A model generated the notes under the pieces. The model did no database searches. It was not told the origin of the DNA and saw only the letters and a list, made by a program, of their open reading frames with translations. This document shows, piece by piece, positions 25,777 to 37,211 of a stretch of DNA of 53,483 bases (the first letter of the stretch is position 1; each line of letters begins with the position of its first letter). A program made the position numbers and the translations under genes. The stretch lies in the NCBI GenBank assembly GCA_028277985.1, contig JANQFG010000049.1:1-53483 (forward strand). Direction: 5' to 3'. This DNA is from a bacterium. Its GTDB lineage: Bacteria > Desulfobacterota > DSWW01.

Positions 25777-26424
25777 CGCCTCTTTGAACGGCTCCAGCCC
25801 TACCCGCTCGATCATCTTGCCCAGGCGCTCGCCCTTCTTCGCGTTCTCCGTGTAATAGGCGACCACCTTGTCGACCGCCGCGAGAGCCGCATCGTCGTCC
25901 AGGCCGTCCACGAGCTCATTGCCGATACGGGGCTTGGCCCCTACGTTTCCGCCGATCGTCAGGACCCATCCATCCTCTTTTCCGATCAGGCCCACATCGC
26001 GGACCCATGATTCGGCGCAGGACAGGCCACAACCGGAAACCGCCATCTTGAACTTCCCGGGCACCTGCTTGCCGTGGTACGCCGCGTCGAGCTTCATGCC
26101 GATGCCGAGGGCGTCCTGCTTGCCCAGCTTGCAGAAAGTCGTGCCCGGGCATGTGCGCACGCTGCGAACACAAAGCCCCACCGCGGCCCCCTGGTCCAGC
26201 TTCAGCTCTTCCCAAACGCTGTCGACGTCCTCTTCCTTCAGCCCCACGATCGCGATCCGGGTGGCTCCGGTGATCTTGATCGCTTTCGCCTCGTATTTCT
26301 CCGATACGTCCGCAATTCGGCGCAACAGCTCCGGGGTCACCACGCCGCAAGGAATATGCGGTGCTATTGCGTAGGTTTCGCCGTCTCTCTGCGGAATCGC
26401 TCCCTTTTCCCCAAGCTTCAGCAT
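25771..26424 (-). CDS. Small siroheme/4Fe-4S sulfite reductase-like protein
   Basis: This protein of 217 residues has the ferredoxin-like N-terminal half and the catalytic half of nitrite/sulfite reductases. The siroheme-cluster motif is complete: TCPGTTFC (C-x5-C) and GCGLSCAES (C-x3-C). The size matches the low-molecular-weight assimilatory-type sulfite reductase known from Desulfovibrio. It is far shorter than DsrA/DsrB or CysI and has no ferredoxin insert. Of three consecutive ATGs (26430, 26427, 26424), the third has the best spacing from GGAGG. No sulfate-activation or Dsr genes are nearby, so a dissimilatory role is not indicated. The 190-base upstream gap contains a small GTTCGG/CCGAAC hairpin at 26521-26542. 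Confidence 0.88.
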   Translation of the reverse strand: MLKLGEKGAIPQRDGETYAIAPHIPCGVVTPELLRRIADVSEKYEAKAIKITGATRIAIVGLKEEDVDSVWEELKLDQGAAVGLCVRSVRTCPGTTFCKLGKQDALGIGMKLDAAYHGKQVPGKFKMAVSGCGLSCAESWVRDVGLIGKEDGWVLTIGGNVGAKPRIGNELVDGLDDDAALAAVDKVVAYYTENAKKGERLGKMIERVGLEPFKEAL

Positions 26425-26621
26425 CATCATCCTCCATCCGTGTCAAGTCTGTCTCGCCCCCACTCGGTGCGGGCTCGCTGTCGGTACACAAGTCGATCGA
26501 ATATCCTGTCGAGAGTAAGTGTTCGGTGGCTGTCGCCGAACGCTTGCGAACTTCTGAGGGTAAGGAGTCGGACCTGGAATGTCAATCAAGGCGGGGCAGA
26601 GGGCGTACTTCTCTTCAAGCC

Positions 26622-28106
26622 TTATCCGGTGACGATTTCAACAAGCTGCTCGACGATCTCCGGGTCCAGCTTTCCCTCTCCGCTTGTCTGGCGGATGACG
26701 GCTACGGCCTCTTCCAGCGTCATGGCTCGGCGGTAGGGCCGGTCGGTGACCAAGGCATCGTACATATCGGCCACGGCCATGATACGGGCCACCCGAGGAA
26801 CCTCCTCGCCCTTCAGTCCGTCCGGATAGCCGCTCCCGTCGAGTCTCTCATGATGAGAGCGAATGATCTCCAGGGCAGGTCCCAGAGTGTTCTTCAGGGG
26901 CGCGCAAACGGTGTAGCCCACATCCGGATGACTCCGGATGATCTGCCACTCGTCCTCGGTCAGGGAGCCGGGCTTGTTGAGAATCTCTCTGGGAACCCCG
27001 ATCTTGCCGATATCGTGGAGCATGCCTCCGAGCCGAAGGGCCCGTATCTCGGTCTCGGTCGCGCCGAGCCTCTTGCCCAGCACCACGGCCATCTGCGAAG
27101 TCCGGACGATGTGGCCCTGGGTATATACGTCCTTCGCCTCGACGGCGCCCGCCAGAGAGAACAGGACGCTCTCGATACTGATCAGATTGTCGTTGAGCCC
27201 TTTCGACTTGATAAGGGATTGGGTCCTTGCCAGCAGCTCCGCATGATGGGGCGGCTTCACCAGGAAGTCATCCGCCCCTGCCTCGATCCCCTGGATCTTT
27301 GCCTCCAGCTCGTCCAGACCGGTCAGCAGGATCACCGGGATGAGTCGGGTCCTGTCCCCGCGCTTCAACCGCCGGCACACCTGGTATCCATCCATCCCGG
27401 GCATCATCACATCCAGCAGGATGAGATCGACTTCCACCTTCTCGACGATGGACAGGGCTTCCTCGCCGCTGCGTGCCTTGATCACGTCCACCGGAAGCTG
27501 TTCAAGAACCGCCTCCATCAGTTCGCGGATGATGTCCTCGTCATCGACCACGAGAACCTTGGGCCTGTCGGAGACCGTGGGCTCCTGGCTATCATAGAAG
27601 AAGCTCGTATTCTTCCCGCTGCTCTTTGCTCGAAGCAAGGCATCCTGCGCGACTCCCGCCAGATCCGAAGAAGATGCCGCGTCCCTGGGACAGCAAGCCA
27701 GACCGATACTCACCGTCGGCCCCTCGGGGAACCGTGCCTCCACCGCACGTCGAATCCGTTCAGCAGCGATGTGTGCGGAACGGGCATCCGCGCCGTCCAA
27801 CATCACAGAAAAGGCATCTGCATCGTGTCGCGAGGCCAGATCGAGGTCTCGTATGTTGCTCTCGATCAACACCCCGACCTCTCTCAGGAGTCCTCTTCCC
27901 CGCGCCTGCCCGAACCGCTTGCAGTACTCGGAAAAGGAGTCGATATCGATCATGGCCAGTGTGAAGGGCGTACCGTAACGACGAGCCCTTCTCACCTCAC
28001 GATCCAATGCGATCCGGAAGAACCCCTGGCTGTACAGCCCCGTCAGGCTATCCCTGAAAGCGGCATCCGTTTCCGCTGCGAACTCGAGCTCGACGGCTTC
28101 GTTCAT
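26622..28106 (-). CDS. Degenerate GGDEF, receiver and HD-GYP protein
   Basis: Three domains lie in the order GGDEF-like (about 15-165), REC (about 180-300; phosphoacceptor Asp in [13 protein letters not shown]) and HD-GYP (about 310-490). The HD-GYP signature is complete: MLHDIGK and [11 protein letters not shown]. The GGDEF site is DADAF, so no cyclase activity is expected, but RDLD sits five residues ahead of it at the usual I-site position, suggesting c-di-GMP binding. The protein probably breaks down c-di-GMP in response to phosphorylation. ATG at 28106 overlaps the kinase stop by four bases (ATGA), which is preferred over ATG 28121. It ends the row of kinase genes and offers a phosphotransfer target for their HPt domains. 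Confidence 0.9.
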   Translation of the reverse strand: MNEAVELEFAAETDAAFRDSLTGLYSQGFFRIALDREVRRARRYGTPFTLAMIDIDSFSEYCKRFGQARGRGLLREVGVLIESNIRDLDLASRHDADAFSVMLDGADARSAHIAAERIRRAVEARFPEGPTVSIGLACCPRDAASSSDLAGVAQDALLRAKSSGKNTSFFYDSQEPTVSDRPKVLVVDDEDIIRELMEAVLEQLPVDVIKARSGEEALSIVEKVEVDLILLDVMMPGMDGYQVCRRLKRGDRTRLIPVILLTGLDELEAKIQGIEAGADDFLVKPPHHAELLARTQSLIKSKGLNDNLISIESVLFSLAGAVEAKDVYTQGHIVRTSQMAVVLGKRLGATETEIRALRLGGMLHDIGKIGVPREILNKPGSLTEDEWQIIRSHPDVGYTVCAPLKNTLGPALEIIRSHHERLDGSGYPDGLKGEEVPRVARIMAVADMYDALVTDRPYRRAMTLEEAVAVIRQTSGEGKLDPEIVEQLVEIVTG

Positions 28107-30448
28107 TTCGGCAACTCGCACATCAAATCCTCCCGGACCGATGTATATTCCTCTTCGATGCGTCCGACCATCCGGTCAATCTCTTCTGCTGAAAAACCGT
28201 TGTCCGCCTTCTCCAAGTCCTTGCAGAGCGCGGACAACCGCAGGGCACCCACATTGGCGCTGCTCGACTTCAGGCTGTGGGCCTGGCGCTTCACATTCTC
28301 CGCATCCCCCTGAGAGGCGGCTCGGCGCAACGCTTCCAGGAGCTGCAGGGAATTCTCGAGATAAATATTGATCACCTTGACGAGCAAGTCCGGTTTGCCC
28401 TGCTGCTCAATGGCCCGGATGGCATCCAGGGCTTTCGGATCGATTCTGACTTCCCCCGGCTCAGTTTCGAATGACCCCTGCCCGTCCCGAGGGTCCCCGG
28501 TCAACGAGTCGGCTCCTCTTGTCGGAGTCCCCTCGAGCCACCGGCCCAGCATTGCGGCCAACTGGCCCTGCGTGAACGGTTTGGTCAGGTAGTCGTCCAT
28601 TCCCACTGCAAGGCAGTTCTCACGATCTCCCTCCATTGCATGTGCGGTAAGGGCGACGATAGGCAGACGAGTCCCTGCCCCGACCTCCGTTTCTTCCTTC
28701 CTTCGAATGGCTCGGGTCGCTTCGTATCCATCCATCTCAGGCATCTGGCAGTCCATCAGGATGAGATCGAATCTTTTCCTGAAGACTGCTTCGACGGCTT
28801 CTCTGCCGCTGTCTACCACCTCGGTACGGCAGCCAAGGTTTTCGAGCATGTTCAATGCAACTTCCCGGTTCACCGGATTGTCCTCTGCCAGCAGCACTTG
28901 TGCGTCGAACAGCATGCATGTAGTCTCCGTGCTGTCGCCATCCGGTACCTGCCCGTCACCTTTCAAGCCATGGATGACGGAATCCCCGCATTCCAGGGAA
29001 TCGGCGGTCTCGAGCTGCACCGTGAACCAGAAGGTCGACCCCTGTCCCAGCCTGCTCCTCACCCCGATTTCTCCTCCCATCATCTCGGCCAACTTCTTGG
29101 AGATGGCCAGCCCCAGGCCGGTGCCTCCGAATTCCCGGGTCATCGTAGGATCCACCTGGGAAAAGGCATTGAAAATCTCTTCCTGGTCGCCGGGGGCGAT
29201 GCCGATTCCGGTATCGGCAACCTCCAACCTTACCTCCACCCGCTCCTGGGCCCGCTCCCTGGAACCGGCGCGAACGGACACTCCTCCATTCTGTGTAAAT
29301 TTGAGCGCGTTTCCGATGAGATTCGACAGAATCTGGCCGAGTCGTACCGGATCCCCCTTCACGTACTTCGGAATCCCCTCCTCCACCCTGCAGACGAGGG
29401 CCACTCCCTTCTTGCGTGACTCCTCAGAGAAGAGGTCGACCGTCTGCCCGATGGCCTCACTCAAGTCGAACAAGGCGTTTTTCAGGACGAGGGTGCCGGC
29501 TTCGATCTTGGAGATGTCCAGGATATCGTCTACCAGCCTCAACAGGGCTTCATTGCTGCGAACGGCCACCGCGACATAGTTCCGTTGTTTCTCCGTCAGA
29601 TTCGTCTTCATCAACAGATCCACCATCCCGACGATACCGTTCATGGGTGTGCGGATCTCATGGCTCATGTTGGCGAGGAACTGAGACTTCGCCTTGTTGG
29701 CCCGCTCGGCCTGCAGGGCCATCTCTCGAGCGTGGGCTGTAATCTGTTCCAGCCTTTCGTTCGTCCTCTCGAGTTCCTCGTTGCGATCGCGGACCTCCTG
29801 GTGCGAGCCTCGTCTCACCTTTTCAAAAACGTATGAAAAACCGAATACGATGAAGAAGGACAGGACGAATCGAAGCAGATCGATCTCACCGGTATATTCG
29901 AAAGGGCCTTCCGGGTGTGAGCCTACGATCACACAGGCGACTGCGAGGCAGATGAACAGGGTCGAAATGAGCAATGCCGCGGTGTGGCCGAGAAGGAAGA
30001 ATGCGAACAAAGGGAAGGTAAAGGCCCAATAGAATCCCGCGCCGTTGATCCCTCCTGACACGAAGTTGTAGAAGATCAGACTGCCCATCAGGAAGACGGT
30101 GCAATAACTGGCCGGCACGTGATTCCGGGCGACCCGCAAATAGATGAAGTTGCCGATCAAGAGAGTCGCGATGGAGAAATCGAGGAAGCAGATCGCCATC
30201 ACCCCTTCCAGCCAGGCCATGAACCCCAGAGAGGTGAGGATCACCGAACCGAAGAGAAAGACGCAGTTCAGCAGAACAACCTTACGGAGTATTTCCGAAT
30301 CGGTGCCTTGCCCCAGGCCGCTTGTAGCAATATTGTACACGACCTTCTGGAGCTTTTCGTAGAAGGCTGCGACGGAATGTATGGCATCCCTCTGCTTGAT
30401 CACCGACGCTTGCTCTTGAGAGGGCTCCCAGGATGGCTCATTCCTCAT
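28103..30448 (-). CDS. Membrane hybrid histidine kinase (HisKA-HATPase-REC-HPt)
   Basis: Residues 55-210 hold about six membrane segments without an obvious periplasmic sensor domain. A coiled coil (215-250) leads to HisKA (phospho-His 263 in [10 protein letters not shown]), HATPase (about 370-490, [15 protein letters not shown] and [19 protein letters not shown]), one REC ([13 protein letters not shown]) and a C-terminal HPt ([16 protein letters not shown]). This is the BarA/ArcB-like phosphorelay architecture. It overlaps the previous kinase gene and the next gene by four bases each. Bases 28248-28285 in its HPt are identical over 38 bases to the kinase at 44760-47639, a sign of recent common origin. 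The signal is unknown; the membrane part resembles other multi-pass sensor regions only in general form. Confidence 0.93.
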   Translation of the reverse strand: MRNEPSWEPSQEQASVIKQRDAIHSVAAFYEKLQKVVYNIATSGLGQGTDSEILRKVVLLNCVFLFGSVILTSLGFMAWLEGVMAICFLDFSIATLLIGNFIYLRVARNHVPASYCTVFLMGSLIFYNFVSGGINGAGFYWAFTFPLFAFFLLGHTAALLISTLFICLAVACVIVGSHPEGPFEYTGEIDLLRFVLSFFIVFGFSYVFEKVRRGSHQEVRDRNEELERTNERLEQITAHAREMALQAERANKAKSQFLANMSHEIRTPMNGIVGMVDLLMKTNLTEKQRNYVAVAVRSNEALLRLVDDILDISKIEAGTLVLKNALFDLSEAIGQTVDLFSEESRKKGVALVCRVEEGIPKYVKGDPVRLGQILSNLIGNALKFTQNGGVSVRAGSRERAQERVEVRLEVADTGIGIAPGDQEEIFNAFSQVDPTMTREFGGTGLGLAISKKLAEMMGGEIGVRSRLGQGSTFWFTVQLETADSLECGDSVIHGLKGDGQVPDGDSTETTCMLFDAQVLLAEDNPVNREVALNMLENLGCRTEVVDSGREAVEAVFRKRFDLILMDCQMPEMDGYEATRAIRRKEETEVGAGTRLPIVALTAHAMEGDRENCLAVGMDDYLTKPFTQGQLAAMLGRWLEGTPTRGADSLTGDPRDGQGSFETEPGEVRIDPKALDAIRAIEQQGKPDLLVKVINIYLENSLQLLEALRRAASQGDAENVKRQAHSLKSSSANVGALRLSALCKDLEKADNGFSAEEIDRMVGRIEEEYTSVREDLMCELPK

Positions 30449-33400
30449 GGCGAACCCTTTTCCATCTCTCGGCTCAGCGCGCTTCGCACACCGGCGTACT
30501 CGGTTTCTATTTTCGAGAGGATATGAGAGCCCTTTTCGGAGGCCCCTTCAAGGTCCATCTTCTCCAGGTCCTTGCACAGCGTGGAGAGCCGCACCGCGCC
30601 CACATTGGCGCTGCTCGACTTCAGGGTGTGGGCATGGCGTTTCACCATCTCGGCATCCCGTTGAGAGACGGCCTGGCGCAGGGTCTCAAGGAGCCGCAGA
30701 GAATCCTCAAGATAGATGCGGACCACCCGGCTGAGCAGATCCGGCTTGCCCTTCCGCTGAAGGGCCCGGATGGTATCCAGGGCCTTCGAGTCTAGCCAGG
30801 GTTCTTCCTTCTCGGCCCCGGACGAACCCCGCCCATCGTGATTGTCTACTTCAAGAAACCCTTCTCGTCTCGCAGGCACTTTTGTGAGCCACTGCCCAAG
30901 CACCTCGGCTAGCTGTTCCTGCGAGAACGGCTTGGACAGATAGTCATCCATGCCGGCTGCCAGGCATTTGTCGCGATCTCCCTCCATTGCATGGGCGGTC
31001 AGTGCTATGATGGGCAGACGGGTCCCCGGTTCCTTCGCGGTTTCTTCCTGATTTCGAATCCTTTCGGTCGCCTCATACCCGTCCATCCGAGGCATCTGGC
31101 AGTCCATCAGGACGAGATCGAACCGGGTCTTGGTGACCTCTTCGAGGGCTTCCAACCCGTTCCATGCTACGTCGACCCGACAACCCAGATCCTCCAGCAT
31201 GGAAACGCCCAACTCCTGGTTCACCGGATTGTCTTCCACGAGTAGGACCCGAGCGTCATATTCCAACCCGGCATCTTTCCGGGTCGTCTCCGCTGCGATC
31301 CCGTCCCTACACGGCTCCCCCAGTATGGAATGAAGACAGTCGAACAGCTCGGACTCCAGCACCGGTTTGTCCAGGTACGCCACCAGGCCTGCCTGCTTGA
31401 TCTCTGCTTCAGCTACCTTGGACCCGATCGGGTTCAGCAGTACCATCGGGAGCTCGCGGACCCGAGGATCGGCGCGTATGGCTCCTGCGACTTGTATTCC
31501 CGTCATATCCGGCATTTCCGAGTCCAGGAGCGCCAGGTCGTAGGACTCGTTCTCGTCGTAGACATCGGAGAGCTTTTTCAGGGCGGCCTCTGCGTTTTCG
31601 GCGACGTCACATGTGACGCCCCAAACCGCCATTTGCTGCTGCAGCAAGCCGCGGCTTGTCTCACTATCGTCGACGGCGAGAACGCGGGCACCGGATACTG
31701 TGTTGGACGGAGGCGGCTCAACCGTCTTCTGTTCCGAGTCCTCGTCCAACGGAAGCTCAAACCAGAATGTAGACCCCTTTCCGGGCACACTCTCAAGGTG
31801 GATCTCTCCACCCATCTGCGCACAAATCCTTCTGACAATCGTCAAGCCAAGCCCCGTGCCCCCCTGAATTCGTGCGGCAGAACCGTCCTCCTGTGCAAAA
31901 GGTTCGAAGATGGCCAGCTGCAGTTCGGCCGGCACACCGATTCCTGTGTCCTTCACCTCGAAGCGGACCCCTGTCTTGTTCTCCCGGTTCTCTCCAGGAC
32001 GCACGTGGACGACGACCTCCCCCTGCTCGGTGAACTTGACCGCATTGCCCACCAGGTTGTTCAGAATCTGCCGCAGGCGGTTCGGATCTCCGCAGTACCT
32101 GTCCGGCAGGTTCCTGTCGACCTGGCAAAACAGCTCCAATCCCTTCCGATGGGCGGTTTCAGCAAGCGTTTCGAGGACTTCCTCGACCGTGCGACGAAGG
32201 CCGAAGGGAACCGAGCGCATCTTCAGCCGACCGGCCTCCATGCTCGAAAAATCAAGGATGTCATCGATGATCGCAAGAAGGCCTCTGCCGGAGGAGAGGA
32301 GCCTCTCAATCAGTCTCCGTTGTCTCGCATTCAACTCGGTGGATTGCAGAAGGTCTGCCATGCCCAGCACGCCGTGCATCGGTGTCCGGATCTCGTGGCT
32401 CATATTTGCGAGAAATTCGCTCTTCGCCCGATTCGCGGCTTCAGAGGAGGCCCTGGCTCGCTCGGACTCCACTTCGGCTCTTTTTAATCTCGTGATGTCA
32501 TTGCCCACGTACAGCACTTCCTTGACCCCGCCCTCCTTGTCCAGGATGGGCAGACAGGTCCAGGCAATCCACACCGGGTCCCCGGGCCGAAGCTCGATCG
32601 CCGTCTCGGAAGAAATGTGACGGGACGGATCCCGCAGTAGAGCATTCACTGTTTCGTCGAAGCGATGCTCCCTGTCGAAGAGAATGGTCTCATCCAACCT
32701 TTTTCCGATGACTTCCTCGTATCCATAGCCTAGATAGCTTTGTGAAAACTCATTGACAAAGGTGACCTTCCCCTGCAGATCCAGGCGAAGGATGATGCTG
32801 CGGGCGTTTTCGACCAGCTCGCGGTAGTTCCGCTCACTTCCCTTCAAGGCCTGGAAGGATCTGGCGTTGACGATACCCGAGGCGATTTGTGAGGAGATGC
32901 CCCTCATCACGTTCAGGTCGGTCTTGGTCAGCAGATTCCGAGTCCTTCCCGTATCGAGACCCAAGGCACCTACAAATTCGTCCCTATAGACGACGGCAAG
33001 GCAAAGAAACGCCTCGAGTCGGATGTCTGCGATTCTTGAATCGGGGCGAGCGATGACCTCCGGTTGCGCCCTCACCGTGTCCGCCAGGGATCGAAACGTC
33101 TTCCCCTCGAGGGTAGACGAAAGGAGCTTCTCCTTGCTCGCGGCATCACATAGAAACTCGATGTCGCGAAGCACGTCCTCTTGCCCTTTGCTGAGGCCGC
33201 AGCCCGAAGCGTAGCGGAGTCGCCGGCCTTCAGGGTCCGCGAGCAGGACGATGACTCTTCGAACATCGAGATGTTGCTCCATCACGCTCACAACGGCTTC
33301 CAGCATCCTATCGACTTGCGAAATACTCGAGATCGTCTTGCCTATTTCCTGAACGAGCACGGCGTGATCGTAACGGGTCCTCATCTCCTTGAGAGCATTC

Positions 33401-34173
33401 TCTGCCGCATCGCCCTGGGTCTGGATCGTCTTGACCAGCTCCCGCCTCTCCACGTGTGCCGCAAGCAGCGAGACGCCCCCAATCAGAAACACGTACAGCA
33501 GGCCCGCAATTCCCCGGGGAAGGGCATCAAGGCCGACGAAAAGGAAAGGGGCTGCGACAAAGCCCAGAAGGAGCGCGTAGTTACGTATACTCTTCAGGAC
33601 GAGGTACGGAGCCTTGTTCCACGTCACAATGTAGCGACAGCAGGAATCCCCTCGGTGAAAGCACTCCGGGTGTTCTATTTTCGCCAGTTGTTTTGTGAAG
33701 AGCTTCGCCAGGGACTCGAACTGCCCCATTCGGTTCTGGCACTGAAAGCGCTTCTCATGGATGCCCGGTGTGGGCGTGGCCACGATTTCGATCTTCCGGG
33801 GCCCGAGCTTCTTCACCCGAACGGTCGCTCCCCGACTCACGGTGGGATAGAGCTTCTCCATCAGGAGATAGATCGATTCGGTTTTCATCAGTCCAAGGAT
33901 GTGCTGCTTCAGGAACCCTATACCCTCGGTGGAAGCAGCGTAGCGCCCCGCCAGTCTGGCGATATCCGGATTTCCCGTTTGCACCGCGACGATACTGTAA
34001 AAGCGATCCACCTGTTCCTGGCTGTACCAGTGAGCCTGATCCTCGACCTCGTGCCGCGACATCCCTGCGGCTTCCAGAACCGAATCAAGATCTATATCCG
34101 GATGATGCTTCTTGAGGTATTCCAGATAGATCTTGGTGATCCGGCTGTTGTATGCAGGGGTCTGATCGTTCAT
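30445..34173 (-). CDS. Hybrid histidine kinase with V4R-like, GAF and PAS input (two RECs and HPt)
   Basis: The 1242-residue protein begins with a soluble sensor of about 190 residues ending [16 protein letters not shown], a Cys-rich pattern like that of V4R/XylR-N-type ligand domains. Two membrane segments follow (199-240), then GAF (about 265-440), PAS (about 445-560), HisKA (His593), HATPase (about 690-808), REC1 (Asp884 in LLDSEMPDM), REC2 (Asp1024) and HPt (His1182 in [12 protein letters not shown]). All phosphorelay residues are present. It overlaps both neighbouring kinase genes by four bases (ATGA). A small aromatic or heme-like ligand for the N-terminal domain is possible but only inferred. 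Confidence 0.92.
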   Translation of the reverse strand: MNDQTPAYNSRITKIYLEYLKKHHPDIDLDSVLEAAGMSRHEVEDQAHWYSQEQVDRFYSIVAVQTGNPDIARLAGRYAASTEGIGFLKQHILGLMKTESIYLLMEKLYPTVSRGATVRVKKLGPRKIEIVATPTPGIHEKRFQCQNRMGQFESLAKLFTKQLAKIEHPECFHRGDSCCRYIVTWNKAPYLVLKSIRNYALLLGFVAAPFLFVGLDALPRGIAGLLYVFLIGGVSLLAAHVERRELVKTIQTQGDAAENALKEMRTRYDHAVLVQEIGKTISSISQVDRMLEAVVSVMEQHLDVRRVIVLLADPEGRRLRYASGCGLSKGQEDVLRDIEFLCDAASKEKLLSSTLEGKTFRSLADTVRAQPEVIARPDSRIADIRLEAFLCLAVVYRDEFVGALGLDTGRTRNLLTKTDLNVMRGISSQIASGIVNARSFQALKGSERNYRELVENARSIILRLDLQGKVTFVNEFSQSYLGYGYEEVIGKRLDETILFDREHRFDETVNALLRDPSRHISSETAIELRPGDPVWIAWTCLPILDKEGGVKEVLYVGNDITRLKRAEVESERARASSEAANRAKSEFLANMSHEIRTPMHGVLGMADLLQSTELNARQRRLIERLLSSGRGLLAIIDDILDFSSMEAGRLKMRSVPFGLRRTVEEVLETLAETAHRKGLELFCQVDRNLPDRYCGDPNRLRQILNNLVGNAVKFTEQGEVVVHVRPGENRENKTGVRFEVKDTGIGVPAELQLAIFEPFAQEDGSAARIQGGTGLGLTIVRRICAQMGGEIHLESVPGKGSTFWFELPLDEDSEQKTVEPPPSNTVSGARVLAVDDSETSRGLLQQQMAVWGVTCDVAENAEAALKKLSDVYDENESYDLALLDSEMPDMTGIQVAGAIRADPRVRELPMVLLNPIGSKVAEAEIKQAGLVAYLDKPVLESELFDCLHSILGEPCRDGIAAETTRKDAGLEYDARVLLVEDNPVNQELGVSMLEDLGCRVDVAWNGLEALEEVTKTRFDLVLMDCQMPRMDGYEATERIRNQEETAKEPGTRLPIIALTAHAMEGDRDKCLAAGMDDYLSKPFSQEQLAEVLGQWLTKVPARREGFLEVDNHDGRGSSGAEKEEPWLDSKALDTIRALQRKGKPDLLSRVVRIYLEDSLRLLETLRQAVSQRDAEMVKRHAHTLKSSSANVGAVRLSTLCKDLEKMDLEGASEKGSHILSKIETEYAGVRSALSREMEKGSP

Positions 34174-37160
34174 CGTCTCGGGCCCTCAAGGGGCGTGTAG
34201 CCGATTTCCTGCATCTCTTCCCCGCTGTCGGGAGCCAGCACACGGAGTTCCTGCCGCACGATGTCGAGCTCTTCCTCGATCTGTGCAATCTTCCGGTCCA
34301 CAAGATCGGCGAACTCCCCATCACCCATGGTCTCCAGCTCCCGGCACAGAGTGGACAGTCGCACGGCTCCCACATTGGCGCTGCTCGACTTCAGACTGTG
34401 GGCGTGGCGCTTCACATCGGGTGCGTCCCCCTGGAAATGGGCTTGGCGCAACGCTTCCAGGAGCCTTAACGAATCGTCGAGATAAATGTCGATCACCTTG
34501 ACCAGCAGACCCGGCCTGCCCTTCTGTTGCAGGTCACGGATGGCATCCAGGGCCTTCGTGTCTATGCTGCGTTGCTCGGAGTTCTTTGCATCCGGGGTAT
34601 CTTTCGCATCCGGCTCCTCCGTCTCTGCCGAGGCGGGTGTCGGTGCTGAGGGCAACCATCGCTCCAGCATCTCGCCCAGCTGCACCTGGGTGAAGGGCTT
34701 GGCCAGGTAGTCGTCCATGCCCGCAGCCAGGCATCTGTTCCTGTCACCTTCCATCGCGTTCGCCGTAAGGGCGATGATCGGTGTGGACACCCCTTCCCCA
34801 TAGATGATGCGCTCATTTTCTCTCACCAGCCCTGTGGCCTCATATCCGTCCATCCCGGGCATCTGGCAGTCCATCAGAATCAACTCAAACCCGGCAAGCA
34901 GGGCCGCCTCCACGGCCTCTCGACCGCTTCCCACGACCTGAACCACACAACCCAGGCTCTCGAGCATGCCGAGAGCGACCTCCTGGTTGACCGGATTGTC
35001 TTCAACGAGCAGGACCCGCGTACCATGAAACGCATTCTCCCTGCGGCCTTTCTTCGGTGTCTCCTCCTCAGGAGAAGCGCCGGCACAGGGCTCAAGTGCC
35101 AAGGGTCGCCCTTGAAAGCCTCCGGGCCGCCTCCCTTCTGCGGACTGCCGCGCGACGCGCGTCTTCTCTAACCGGGCCGTGAACCAGAAGGTGGACCCGA
35201 CGCCCGGTTCGCTCTCAACCCCGATCGATCCCCCCATCATCGCGGCAAGCTGCTTGCTGATCGCCAACCCCAGGCCGGTGCCGCCATACTTGCGCGTAGT
35301 GGATTCATCCGCCTGGGAGAATACATGGAAGATCTGCTCTTGGTTCGAAGGCTCGATGCCGATTCCCGTATCCAGAACCTCGAAGCGCAAGACCGTTGAA
35401 TCTCCAGCTTCCTCGACCCGGTGCACAAGAACAGCCACCTCGCCCTGGTCTGTAAACTTGATCGCATTGGAGACGAAATTGCCCAGAACCTGCCCCAAAC
35501 GCACCCGATCCCCCTGCATGCGCTCCGGTACGTCCTCGTCGATCCGGCAATCCAGCTCCAACCCCTTGCGCCGGGCGCGCTCCGCGAAAAGCGCTACCGT
35601 CTCCTCCACCATCTCGCGCAGACCCAGATCCGTCTTCTCCAACTCCAATTTTCCCGCTTCGATCTTGGAGAAATCCAGAATGTCATCGATGATCCTGAGG
35701 AGCGCTCTTGAAGAGCGCTTCGCCGTATCGACGAAGCCGCGCTGCTTCCCGGTCAGATCCGTTCCCAACAGCAGATCGACCATCCCCACGATGCCGTTCA
35801 TCGGCGTTCGTATCTCATGGCTCATGTTCGCAAGGAACTGAGACTTTGCCTGGCTCGCGGCCTCCGCGGCCTCCTTGGCCAACTCGAGCTCCTCCTGCAT
35901 CTTCAGTTCCCGAGAGAGGGCATCCACCCTGGCAAAGGCCCTGGAGAATCGGCTCGATATTACGTAGGCCTGGGAGAAAATGAAGACAAAGAGGCCCAAG
36001 GACACGAGGTTCCCCGTCTGCACGATGCCGTTCGCGTACAGGATGTCGTTGAGGATGACCACAAAGAAGAATGCAAAACCGAACAGGAAGGCGAGCGCTC
36101 CCTCACGCCTTCGCGCCGCGCACACGATAAGGGTATAGATTGTGTACAAACCGAGGATACCGGTGATCACTTGGTAAGCGGGAAGGACTTGCGTATAGAT
36201 TCTGGCCGGCGTCAGGACCACGAGTCCGGTGAACAGGAGACCTGCCGTCTGCGTTAAACTGACGACCCGTTTCGAAAACTCCTCCGAAAAGAGCGAACGC
36301 ATGAACATGGAGAAGACAGGCACTGCGATGACGAACGTTAGCATGAACAGTCCTCTCGGAAGCTCCCAGCTCAAATCGGGGAAAAGTTCGACGAAATACT
36401 TCTCGCCGGAAACGAGCACCCGAAGGGAAATGAGAAGACAGAAGAGCGCAAAATAGAGCGGCGACCGTTCTTCGGGTCGCAGGCCAAAGAGCACCAGATT
36501 GTAGAGGGCCATGACAAGAAGGCTTCCGAACAGAAAGAACTCGAGCACGATTTTTCTTTCTCGTGCGGTTCGGATCTGCTCCTCCTCGCCCAGCAGGATT
36601 CGGCGCCACATGCCCCCTTTTCTCTCATGAAAATTGGAGACCTGCACGACGATGTTGACCCAGGGCCGTGTCACGGGAAAATCACAGACGAGGGGGAGGT
36701 ACTGTGGTTCCATCCGCCCGGCGGTTCTGCCCACGATCCCGTTCGAGGCCATCTCTTTTCCGTTGACCCAGAGACGGTAGGCGGAGGCAAACTCCGGAAG
36801 TTTGAGGGCCAGGTCATTCTGTTGACGGCCTAGATGGACCTGCAACCTGAAGGTAGCATAGCCGTCCGCCGAAAGCCGCTCCTCACCTGTGTCGAAACCG
36901 TTCCAGGAGGAAGGGACGTGCATCCATCCCGTCCTCGCATGACGGACTTCCCTGTGGAAATCCTGCTCCTTGAGCAGCCTGTTCCAATAGAACGACCACT
37001 GCCCGTCGAGATTGACGGGGCCATCTCTGTCAAAAGCCCAATCACGCAGATCCAACACGCCATGGCGGGCCTGGGGAGGGGGCTCACTCGACCCATCCGG
37101 AACACATCCGACCGGAACGAGCAGTATGATTACGAGGAGAAGCAAGCCTGGAATTCGCAT
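34170..37160 (-). CDS. 7TMR-DISM hybrid histidine kinase
   Basis: The 996-residue protein has a lipoprotein-like signal (VPVGC lipobox, Cys19) and a periplasmic jelly-roll domain (about 35-190; [20 protein letters not shown], then FRLQVHLG) of the 7TMR-DISM extracellular type. Seven membrane segments follow (about 205-415), then a coiled coil, HisKA ([15 protein letters not shown]), HATPase, a single REC ([17 protein letters not shown]) and HPt ([16 protein letters not shown]). DISM domains are thought to bind carbohydrates or related small ligands. It lies 51 bases after the diguanylate cyclase gene and overlaps the next kinase by four bases. An N-terminal lipid anchor plus seven membrane spans would be unusual, so the lipobox call is uncertain. 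Confidence 0.92.
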   Translation of the reverse strand: MRIPGLLLLVIILLVPVGCVPDGSSEPPPQARHGVLDLRDWAFDRDGPVNLDGQWSFYWNRLLKEQDFHREVRHARTGWMHVPSSWNGFDTGEERLSADGYATFRLQVHLGRQQNDLALKLPEFASAYRLWVNGKEMASNGIVGRTAGRMEPQYLPLVCDFPVTRPWVNIVVQVSNFHERKGGMWRRILLGEEEQIRTARERKIVLEFFLFGSLLVMALYNLVLFGLRPEERSPLYFALFCLLISLRVLVSGEKYFVELFPDLSWELPRGLFMLTFVIAVPVFSMFMRSLFSEEFSKRVVSLTQTAGLLFTGLVVLTPARIYTQVLPAYQVITGILGLYTIYTLIVCAARRREGALAFLFGFAFFFVVILNDILYANGIVQTGNLVSLGLFVFIFSQAYVISSRFSRAFARVDALSRELKMQEELELAKEAAEAASQAKSQFLANMSHEIRTPMNGIVGMVDLLLGTDLTGKQRGFVDTAKRSSRALLRIIDDILDFSKIEAGKLELEKTDLGLREMVEETVALFAERARRKGLELDCRIDEDVPERMQGDRVRLGQVLGNFVSNAIKFTDQGEVAVLVHRVEEAGDSTVLRFEVLDTGIGIEPSNQEQIFHVFSQADESTTRKYGGTGLGLAISKQLAAMMGGSIGVESEPGVGSTFWFTARLEKTRVARQSAEGRRPGGFQGRPLALEPCAGASPEEETPKKGRRENAFHGTRVLLVEDNPVNQEVALGMLESLGCVVQVVGSGREAVEAALLAGFELILMDCQMPGMDGYEATGLVRENERIIYGEGVSTPIIALTANAMEGDRNRCLAAGMDDYLAKPFTQVQLGEMLERWLPSAPTPASAETEEPDAKDTPDAKNSEQRSIDTKALDAIRDLQQKGRPGLLVKVIDIYLDDSLRLLEALRQAHFQGDAPDVKRHAHSLKSSSANVGAVRLSTLCRELETMGDGEFADLVDRKIAQIEEELDIVRQELRVLAPDSGEEMQEIGYTPLEGPRR

Positions 37161-37211
37161 CGATCTGCCTGTGCGGAGATCGCCTTCTCTCCCGCAGAAA
37201 GGGGAAGGGAT

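Noticed and set aside
26361..28313. 650-residue open frame on the plus strand opposite the HD-GYP gene
   Set aside because: It is a GC-driven antisense frame without recognisable domains; the minus strand encodes clear GGDEF, REC and HD-GYP motifs.
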